A stretch of DNA of 64,000 nt from Cycas panzhihuaensis. Taxonomy: Eukaryota; Cycadophyta. The stretch covers positions 96,727,741 through 96,791,740 of the forward strand of contig CM041465.1 of assembly GCA_023213395.1 (NCBI GenBank), given 5' to 3'. A program made the position numbers and the translations under genes. Shown here piece after piece: positions 56,561-64,000 of the stretch (position 1 is its first letter; each line of letters opens with the position of its first letter). The notes under the pieces were generated by a model. That model worked only from the letters and a program-made list of their open reading frames with translations. It searched no databases and was not told the origin of the DNA.

Positions 56561-57063
56561 TAAGCAATCGATGGGTGATGAAAGCAACGCACAACAAGTC
56601 AGCAGAAAATGGCCATGAAGGGTAGGAGGACCTAGCAATGAGGTAACCCAGGGCGAGAGCAGACAATCCGATCGCCGGCGGAGAGCGGTCGGATGGGAAA
56701 AAACCCCTTGGAGTGCCAAAAGGTCACCTCTAGAAAGCGAAACATGCCCTCGAGTGGGGGGGGGGCATTCCTTTTGGGGACTCCAAGAGCGAGAAAGGAC
56801 TGCAGAAATGAGTCCAGGGCGGCGAAACGAGCCAAACGAGTATAAACTCGGGCAAGCACAGGAGTAGCACGCAAAACGATGCAGAAGGGCCCTGGCAAAA
56901 GCGCGATGATGATGCACCATAAATGCCCTTGAAGAAGGGCAAAAAGGGCACCAATATACCGCAATTGACAATAGGGCCAGAAGGCAAAGGTAATCAGGGC
57001 AACGAGACGGTCCCAACGACTGACGCGAGACCAAAAACAAAGGAAGTGCCCGTTGGGGCCCCG
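56561..57063. other. Spacer upstream of the antisense gene (element 3)
   Basis: Homologous to 18,273-18,673. Overlapping - strand frames (56,477-57,228) are open for up to 198 codons but are not conserved in frame in elements 1 and 2. A run of nine or more G lies near 56,756. Confidence 0.4.
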
Positions 57064-57074
57064 CCTATATAAGG
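57064..57074 (+). promoter_or_regulatory. TATA box of the antisense PMD gene (element 3)
   Basis: 'CCTATATAAGG' in the same place as in elements 1 and 2. A start site about 30 bp downstream would leave a 5' leader of roughly 140 nt. Confidence 0.65.
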
Positions 57075-57496
57075 GAATCGACAGGAAAATGGATTTATTT
57101 TCACAGGCTCTCGTATGAAACCAGAGCCATTTCCTTACGCAGCGGAGCGCCACCCAACTTCGGAGGCATACAGAGAGAGATCGGGCCGTCGGATCGGAGA
57201 GCGAGGACAACAAGACGACCGACTGCATTTACATGGCGACAGCGAGACCAGATCCAGTGAGTGAAAATCACTAAACCTGACCCAAATCGAAGTTCAAAGT
57301 TCGTTGTTTTTTGTAGTTTTCAAAGTTATTTTGCATAGTCTTAGTGCCCCTTATGGGCAACGGAAGGCTTCCCGGGATCCGAATCGGACCCAGAAAGAGG
57401 CGGACCGGGCATTAGGGAGCTCGTCCTGCATTACCTGGGGTCCACTAGAAGAAATTTTGGTTTTTGGTGAAAACCCCTTTAGGGGTTGTCGTCGCA

Positions 57497-57534
57497 TCGC
57501 AAGAATGATCGCGGTGCCGCGATCATTACCGCGA
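57497..57534. repeat. First palindrome of the intron 1 pair (element 3)
   Basis: Inner arms 'AATGATCGCGG' and 'CCGCGATCATT' (57,504-57,527) with only the central two bases unpaired. Outer arms 'TCGC' / 'GCGA' sit beyond a 3-nt internal loop on each side. Confidence 0.9.
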
Positions 57535-57559
57535 GCCCCGAATCGGCCATGGACTGGTA

Positions 57560-57585
57560 CAAACTTAGCGGTACCGCTAAGTTTG
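57560..57585. repeat. Second palindrome of the intron 1 pair (element 3)
   Basis: A perfect 26-bp palindrome, each arm 'CAAACTTAGCGGT', centred on GGTACC and 32 bp from the inner arms of the first palindrome. Confidence 0.95.
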
Positions 57586-59645
57586 GCGTGGTACGAAGGC
57601 AAGAAGGCAGAAAAATAGACATGAGGGCCAAAAGGGCCCCCAAATCTCAGGCAGAGAGAGATTTGAGAGAGAGAGAGGTAACAATAGATGACATGAGACT
57701 AACTTGAGGTGTTTTTGGTGTGAATAGGCTGTCCTCACTGTAGATAACCGCGAGAATGTTGGTATGGCTATGCTGAGTTACATGGAGATGATGACTTAGG
57801 AGGATAGGGACATGCTGGAGAGGTGTGGCCTGTACAAGGCCCTCAAGACACCTCAAGACACGCCGCACTGAGGTCACTGGTGGATATAGTATCCCATTAG
57901 GACCGGAGGAGGCATGTGTTCCACCTACCATGTGTGGGGATGTGATGGTCACGCCGAGGGATATCCGGGGTTCCGGCGTGAGGGAGGCCGGTGAGACTCG
58001 GCACCGCCAAAGACCGAGGCAAAGACATGTGAGGTAGCTCGCTCGATTTCGGAAGCAGAACTATAGAGAGATTCCAGGAGGATGGATGGATGCGCCACCG
58101 CAGCCGTGAGAGGATGGACTAGTACCGATAGCGGCGAACCTAATCGCACAGCTGGACACTATCAGGACATCCAGCAGAGGAGGGCTATCATACAGCACAC
58201 TATTACAGTGTTGGTATTTTGATCATTTCGCCAGAAGGGCACCGGGGGGGACCTCACCCTATCACAGATCAGGCCCCGATGGTCCACAGATGGCGACTGA
58301 CCGAGGGGACGGAGGACAGAGCCCACGTCAGACGATCGGTGGAGGCCACATCACTAGACCTCCTCACCCTCCCAGACTACATAGCTGAGCCTTACAGGAC
58401 GGTGAGGTGGGATAGTGACGACGAGGCGGGCGGAGCAGGAGTGCCCGCGAGAGATGACAGCAGTGATGACGGGGATGATGGAGATAGTGGAGACAGCGGG
58501 GCCGGCCCGTCACGACCTGCGGGGGAGGCAGGTCCTTCAGGGATAGCAGGATAGGTAGAGGGTCTATCTGGGGCTGCCGGAGGAGAGGCAGGCCCATCAG
58601 GAGCGCAGGGCGAGGTCAGAGGACCCGTGACTAGGGCCCGCAGGCTACGGATCGTGATGGGATCCGCAGGGACGAGAGCTGGGGCCGCCCCCACGAGGAG
58701 AGGGACCCAGGCAGAGGAGGTGCCCGAAGACGAGGCACCTGCACCAAGTGAGCCAGAGGAGAGGATGTCTGCCAGAGGATCAAAGGCCACAGCAGGTGAG
58801 AGCCAACCTTTTCCAAAGTCATTTAGCATCCAGATAGAAGTTTGGTTTGGTTTGATCATGGTATATAGACTGACACATGGCGTGTTGCATTGGCAGGTAC
58901 AGCAGAGATCAGGAGACTGATAGAGGCTGTGGCGAGGGAGATATTCCCTCAGGTGTATGCAGAGGGGCAACCGCCCATCCAGGCAGGCGATGAGCCTAGA
59001 GCAGCGGGAGCCCACAGAGAGGCGTTCACCCCGATGGTGAGGGCGGGGGACATATGGGCTGCAGAGTCCCAAGAGCATGCCACATCCCAGGGACGACTGC
59101 AGCAGGAGAGAGACGATGCGAGGCGTAAGAGGGATGACACACGACGCGAGAGAGACGAGCTGCGAGGACGGGTCCAGACTCTAGAGGCACAGGGTGGTGC
59201 AGGCAGAGATAGCGAGAGCAGGACCCAGCTGATAATCGTCACAGAGCATCTCAGGATGATAGAGGAGGTACTCCGGGGAGAGCGGGATCGTATCCAGGCC
59301 AGATACGATTAGCTAGTAGCACAGATAGTCTCGCGGTCGAGTCGGAGCAGGACACGGACCCACACGGTGGCGACGACCCCGAGACGACCTAGGGATGAGG
59401 AGAGCGAGGCAGGCAACTCACGGAGGCCCAGGAGCCTCGGAGGCATGTGGTCCCCAGGAGAGGGATCACAGAGACCGGGAGATGGCACCCAGAACGGGCC
59501 ACAACAAGAGGATATGTACATACGGAGTTGGCGGGAAAGCGGGCCTGTGGGGTCATATATAGGACCATATGATTGTACCCCTCGCAAGGACACCGGCTTC
59601 CTGTGATGTATGATGATATGATTTTTGATATGTATATATATATGC

Positions 59646-59666
59646 ATGGGGTGATTGGAACCCCAT
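59646..59666 (+). other. Conserved stem-loop 3' of the antisense gene (element 3)
   Basis: Stem 'ATGGGGT' / 'ACCCCAT', loop 'GATTGGA'. The longest version of the hairpin found in all three elements. Confidence 0.55.
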
Positions 59667-60166
59667 TTGGATATGAGATGTCAGATAATGTATCGTGTGT
59701 GGATGATATGTATATTTATTTTTGTGTATTGTGAATGTTATGTTATAGATGTTTTATGTTGTGGATATTTTGTTATATGATGCACACGTTTCCTCCCATG
59801 TACGACCACAAGCCTAATAGGGGCACACACACACGCCGTGAGCGGGACGACATAGAAGTGTGAGGTTAGGGAGCAAGACGGAGTACATGTCTACAGGAGA
59901 GCATAGCGGGATATGCGAAGGAAACGACGGGCAGGAAAGGGGGGCAACAATGCCCCCAAGTGTCTTCCTGATTGGGGGATGCCCAAGCAAGATGACACAA
60001 GGGTTCCCAAGAGAATACGGGAACGCGGGTTCCACAGAAGGAACCGAAAAGAAGAAGAAGGAGTCCAGCTTAAATTGCCACTCTACCCGTGGTTGGGAAG
60101 AATGGGGACAACCTAAGATGGTAGTTTAGGCTCATTTCGGAGCAAGGCGAAGGGATCGCCGAGGGA
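59667..60166. other. Region 3' of the antisense gene (element 3)
   Basis: TA-rich start, then a segment conserved with elements 1 and 2 up to the integrase stop. Frames such as 59,860-60,129 are not conserved. Confidence 0.5.
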
Positions 60167-60318
60167 TCATACGTAAAACTTCTTAAGGAACATCCCATTA
60201 ACGGCTTTCTCAAATTCGAGCCCTTCCGTGGTGGCTATCTCAGAAGCACCATTATCGAGGGATTCGATAATGACAAAAGGACCAACCCATCGGGTTTGAA
60301 TTTGGTCAAGCGGTCAAT
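60167..60318 (-). pseudogene. Integrase C-terminal remnant of Tat element 3
   Basis: The - strand ends 'AVNGMFLKKFYV' with a stop, preceded by the GPY/F region, matching 22,173-22,320 of element 1. Upstream of this point the integrase core is gone: the sequence jumps to the start of RT. The fused product would have no enzymatic core. Confidence 0.85.
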
Positions 60319-60320
60319 GG
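60311..60320. other. Deletion breakpoint joining integrase tail to RT start
   Basis: The join 'CGGTCAATGG' combines 'CGGTCATGG' (element 1, 22,318) with 'AGTCAATGG' (element 1, 24,676). The shared GTCA(A)TGG is microhomology at the break. About 2.35 kb of RT, RNase H and integrase is missing. Confidence 0.85.
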
Positions 60321-61919
60321 AAGTAATGAGCCTGGTCTGAAGCTTCTCTACCTCCATCTTGACGGCGGCAGAGAGCTTTGGGTGAAGGGACGCCGCCCGC
60401 GCATGTGGTGGGCGCCAGGAAGGGTGGTGAGGTTATGAGTGACAATCGAGGGGTCAATTCCCTTCATGTCAGCATAATCCCACGTGAAAATGTCTCGAAA
60501 CTCCTAGAACAGAAGGGAGTATTCCCTTACCTCATCAGAAGAGCATTCCAACCCGACCTTAATGACCTTGCCCGGGGCCAAGACTACGTCCTGAGTTGCC
60601 CCCATGCACATGGCATTGCCCTCCTCGAAGTGGAGAGGGGCAAGATCAATGGGAGGAGGAGGAATAGGAGACGGCATCGGATCGGCAAGCGTGGATCCGA
60701 TCGCGAGGATCTTCTGGTGACCAAGCCGGTGGTGACCAGAAGGCAGGTTAGGCGCAAGGCCTGCTAGATGCTCGAGTAGGGCTTCATCGTCCTCGAAATA
60801 ATCCACCCCATGGATGACCTTACTTCGAGTAGGAGAAGCGCTAGAGGGAGTGAGAGTAACGGGACCGTGATAACTATCTGGTTGCTCATCTTCCTCGTGG
60901 AAATCCGAAGGAAAAATAGAAAGGTGCTTCTCGGAAGGAGCGAAAGGCAATTCCTCAAAACCATTACCTACGGGGGGTAATGAAAAAGGGGAAATGCCAA
61001 CAGGCGGGTCAACACGAGCGATGACGTGTGACATGCACGAGGGGCTAGCCTCACCAACGAGAGAGGTTCTAGACGGGGATCTAGAATAGGGCAGGTGCAA
61101 CCTATTGGCGCAAAGGAAAGAGACGGGGTGAGGACAATCCTCGTCTTCGTCGAGCAACTCATCATCGCTGAACGAAGCAAGGTACCCGTAACTCCCAACG
61201 GCAATAGGGGCGAACCGCATGAGACTAGGAGGAGAAGACGCGGGGTCTTCCTCAGACGGGTTAGGTATCCCAATAGAGCAAGCTGAGGCATGAGTGGATG
61301 AGCCTGGGTTTGCTGAACTGGTAGAGCGAGTTTGTTTAGAAAAAGGGCGTTCGCGGGGAATCACTCTCATTCGTCCGTCATGGATGAATTTAAGTTGTCC
61401 CCAAAGGGTCGAGCACACGGCTCCCATTTGATCGAGCCATGGACGACCTAGAAGGAGGTTGTAATCCACATCAACGTCAAGGACTACAACGTCGGCAAGA
61501 ACGGTCTTACCCTCAAGGGTAAGCGGAATCGCGACAGATCCCAAAGGGGTCTTCTCGCTACTGTCATACCCTTGGCATCGCCAGGGAACGGGTTCTAAGG
61601 CAGAAATACCAAGCTCTTGCATGACATGCAAGGGCATGGCATTGACGGAAGAACCATTGTCGACAACAGTTCTTCAAAGAGTACAATCAGGCATATCGAT
61701 GGTGATGGTGAAGTTCCGCTGACGTTCCCTTTCACCGGCAGGGGGAAGATCCTTAGGATCAAAGGAAATAGCAGGTCCACAACCTTGGGTGACACCCAAA
61801 GCGTGGACAGGTACATCACTTGATCCTAAAGCTTCCAGGATGAGGGCTCGCTGCTCGGGACAACTCCTCAGAACGTCCATCAAGGACATTCCTGCAGCGA
61901 CCGTATGGAGCTCGTCCAC
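60321..61919 (-). pseudogene. Protease, linker and RT start of Tat element 3
   Basis: 'MDELHTVAAGMSLMDVLRSC' begins at 61,919. After a small frame change the long frame 61,637-60,504 carries 'PLHVMQELGIS', 'VVLDVDVDYNLLLGRPWLDQ', the linker with 'PIAVGSYGYLASFSDDE', 'KVIHGVDYFEDDEALLEHLA' and 'APLHFEEGNAMCMGATQD'. The protease loop 'VVDNGSSVNAMPLHV' lies near 61,655 with its catalytic Asp. The RT N-terminus ('MEVEKL') follows before the deletion. This is the best-preserved protease of the window. Confidence 0.88.
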
Positions 61920-64000
61920 GACAGAGAAAGGCTTACCCTTCCCAGTAGGTTGGGTAAGTGCCCTTCGGAAATCGTAATGACCCGGGCGTACAGGAATAGC
62001 CTTGGGAAAGAGAGGGACTTCCGGAGGAAGGGTCTCTGGAAGAGGGTCGGAAGGAGCGGGAGGACAAAAAGCTCCTGCTGCTTCCTTAGCGGCTTGAGAT
62101 CACGTAAGGGAAAAAGTGGGAGTTGCTTTAAGCAACTGGATCACCTTCTTCCCCTTGTTCCGGGGTCGCGAAGGCGATAGGGTGCGATCGCTAGGAGAAC
62201 GAGAGGAGGAAGAAGAATTCCTAGCGCCCTTCCCTTTATCGCGGGAAGGACGGGATTAGCGATCTTCCCTGCCACGGTTGTTCTTGGTTTGGGTATTGTG
62301 ATCACGTTCCCGTGCTTAGGGAATGATCCTTATGAATCGGTTGATCCAAATTAGGCCTTGAGGCCCATTTGGAGAAGAATCGTCGAGGGCATCCTTTGGA
62401 TGCCGGGCCCTACAACGCGAATCGCCGTGGAAGCAATCCCCATGAATGGAGCACCACTTCTTCTCAAGCGGGATCGACCTCCTCGCCGAGAGGACTGGGG
62501 TTTCCATTCCCGGAAGAGGAGCTTGGGTAGTTTGTTGGACTTGCTTGTTTGATGTAGGAGATGAAGGATCTTGAAGCTTGAGTTTCATCGACGCCGAATG
62601 AGCGATAAATGGCGTGAGAGGGTCTAAAGTCCTCTGTGAGGATGAGAGGAAGACCACGTCGGCTGGGAAGGTTTGGTATCTTTGGTAGGGGGTGGTGCCT
62701 CACGGCGTTGCGAGGGCTTAAGAGGTTTCTTGAGACCCGCTTGGATCTCAATAGCCTCCAACGCCAAGTACTTGGCGATCGCGGAATCGCATGTAGTCAC
62801 CCCCATCTTGAGGACTTCCACGTGGACTTCGGGACGAAGCGCATTGACGAACAGGTCTCGCTCACTCCCGCAATGTTGCCTTAGTGGAGTGAAGCAAGTC
62901 GTGGAATTGCCGTACAAAGTCACGATTCATCTCATCGTGACCTTGTTTGAGTGAAAGAAAGGACTTCATTCCGCTCTTGAACGGATGAGCTGCATCAAAA
63001 TAGTTGACGAACTCATCCACCAATTGCTGGAATGAATGGATTGAATGGGCAGGGAGACGGTAGAACCATTTGAGGGCGTCACCCTGCAAGGATCTCGGGA
63101 ATAGTTTCATCAAAATATGGTTGTAAGCCCAGTAATCGATGCATGCCATAGAAAAACTATGGACATGCTCCGCCGAGTCTTGCGACGAAGTTCCATCGAA
63201 CCTAGGAACTTCCGGGGGATGAGGTGGCAAGTTGATTCGCAACGCCTCAACCGAAAGAGGGGTTGACCTAAAGTCCATGAAGGGGCGCGCCCTTGCCTGA
63301 ACCGTAGGATCAACGAATGTCGAGTAGAAGCGCACAAGGAGCGGATGGGGGTGGGACACCCATCCCTCCTTGAGGAAACGCCCCTTGCTGAAAAGAGGCG
63401 TGGGGGTAGGTGCCTTGGAAGGGAGTCGGGTTCCCTTGCGAAAGCACAACGGATGGGATTGCATTGGAAGAAGGGTAAGACAGATGTGGAACCGAGTTTT
63501 GCCCATATGGGCCACCCCTAGGTGGAGCAACCCCATATGGGTGTAGCGGATCCACCCCATAAACGGGAAGACGGCTTCCTCTACCCTGCCCCCAAGGTTG
63601 AGAGGTATATCCTGGGGGAACGTAGAAGGAAGCACTAACATGCTGGGCTGGAGGATGCATGGGAGCGGATCCCACATGACTAGTGGTTGGAAAGCTAGTA
63701 GGGCCAATAGGCCTACTAGGGATGGTATGCGCCACATTAGGGGATGGCACATTGGTTTGATTAGGAGCGGGTATGCTAACCCTCAATTGAGGGAAAGACG
63801 CACCATGAGAAGATCCTAAGGCATTAGGACCTTGATGAGGGACGGGAGGTGCCATGCACGCCCCCACTGCAGGGAACGAGTGGGACGTACGTGTAGGCAC
63901 GAAGGGATTTGTGATCATAGGAAGGGTGGATGAGGATGAGGCATGAGGTGGGAGAGCAGAAGAGGAAGAGGCCCCTCCACGAAGGACATCCTCAAACCAC
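61920..64000 (-). pseudogene. Gag of Tat element 3, continues past the window
   Basis: The frame from 63,918 down shows the Pro/Gly-rich N-terminal half ('YVPPGYTSQPWGQGRGSRLP', 'VYGVDPLHPYGVAPPRGGPY'). After a shift near 63,320 comes the gag domain: 'PEVPRFDGTSSQDSAEHVHS', 'LQGDALKWFYRLPAHSIHSF', 'DEFVNYFDAAHPFKSGMKSF', 'LKQGHDEMNRDFVRQFHDLL', then 'RDLFVNALRPEVHVEVLKMG' near 62,860. The knuckle 'CSIHGDCFHGDSRC' is near 62,460-62,420. Frameshifts at about 62,880 and 62,640 break it. Its N-terminus lies beyond 64,000. Confidence 0.88.

Larger units (their letters stand above)
57233..59600 (+). pseudogene. Antisense PMD gene of Tat element 3, best splice structure
   Basis: Exon 1 is 57,233-57,256. 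Intron 1 is 57,257-57,727 (donor GTGAGT, acceptor 'GAATAG', phase 0). Exon 2 opens 'AVLTVDNRENVGMAMLSYME' and carries the PMD block near 57,918 ('HVFHLPCVG'), where one base is lost relative to the other copies; part of the domain (about 58,010-58,045) is deleted. Acidic/Gly-rich sequence follows (58,410-58,560). Intron 2 is 58,796-58,896 (GT...AG, 101 bp). The last exon from 58,897 gives 'AVAREIFPQVYAEGQPPIQA', a charged heptad region 'RLQQERDDARRKRDDTRRER' typical of a coiled coil, and after a CAG-to-TAG stop at 59,310 a basic tail ('RSSRSRTRTHTVATTPRRPR'). The function for the element is not known; PMD proteins act in silencing and gene expression in plants. Confidence 0.75.
53211..64000 (-). 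mobile_element. Tat element 3, cut by the window end
   Basis: Starts with 'TGGATGCGCT' on the + strand, homologous to the low ends of elements 1 and 2. Its 3' LTR, polypurine tract, aRH, antisense PMD gene, an integrase tail fused to the RT start, linker, protease and gag are present in order. The 5' LTR lies beyond 64,000. It is the most CpG-rich and least decayed copy (long open linker-protease frame at 60,504-61,637, intact intron splice sites), so it is probably the youngest, although its RT-integrase core is deleted. Confidence 0.9.

Noticed and set aside
56477-57228. Overlapping - strand ORFs of 187 and 198 codons in element 3
   Set aside because: Not conserved in frame in elements 1 and 2 and overlap the antisense promoter; kept only as a hint that the aRH ORF may once have been longer.
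60504-61637. 377-codon ORF as a possible host gene
   Set aside because: It aligns along its length with the protease-linker region of Tat elements 1 and 2.

Overview
The window is repeat-dense nuclear DNA of a land plant with a large genome. The evidence is long-LTR Ty3/gypsy elements of Tat type (about 2.5-3.1 kb LTRs, an RNase HI-like domain outside the reverse transcriptase module, extra antisense genes), Ty1/copia elements, nested insertion, and decay rich in CAG-to-TAG and Glu-to-Lys changes, as expected from deamination of methylated plant DNA. No host single-copy gene, tRNA, rRNA or CRISPR array is visible. The species cannot be named from what is here.

Layout. 1-5.3 kb: decayed Tat pieces (an LTR relic in + orientation, an RNase H relic and a protease-linker relic in - orientation). 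5,292-13,147: a copia element on the - strand with 367-bp LTRs, in AT-rich DNA. 14,633-31,732: Tat element 1 (-), 17.1 kb with both LTRs. 31.7-34.4 kb: an older relic carrying a plant-mobile-domain (PMD) coding remnant. 34,418-49,477: Tat element 2 (-), both LTRs, no RT, gypsy RNase H or integrase. 49,821-52,754: a compact copia element (+) with a perfect 5-bp target duplication. 53,211 to the window end: Tat element 3 (-), 3' LTR to gag, its RT-integrase block deleted.

The three Tat elements share one plan. On the - strand they run 5' LTR, PBS, gag, protease and, in element 1 only, RT, RNase H and integrase. A second, RNase HI-like domain (aRH) then lies downstream of integrase, next to the 3' LTR, not between RNase H and integrase. 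Between integrase and aRH, on the opposite strand, is a gene-like unit. It has a conserved TATA box, a short first exon, a roughly 470-540 bp intron, a PMD exon, a roughly 100-120 bp intron and a coiled-coil/basic last exon. Introns on the strand opposite the element's genomic RNA would not be spliced during retrotransposition, which can explain why they persist.

The first intron of that gene carries two palindromes that stay palindromic between elements through paired base changes. A related palindrome sits in the LTR of element 2. All coding regions are damaged, so this is a fossil record of the system and not a set of working genes. Tat element 3 keeps the most CpG and the clearest splice sites; element 2 looks the most decayed of the three.
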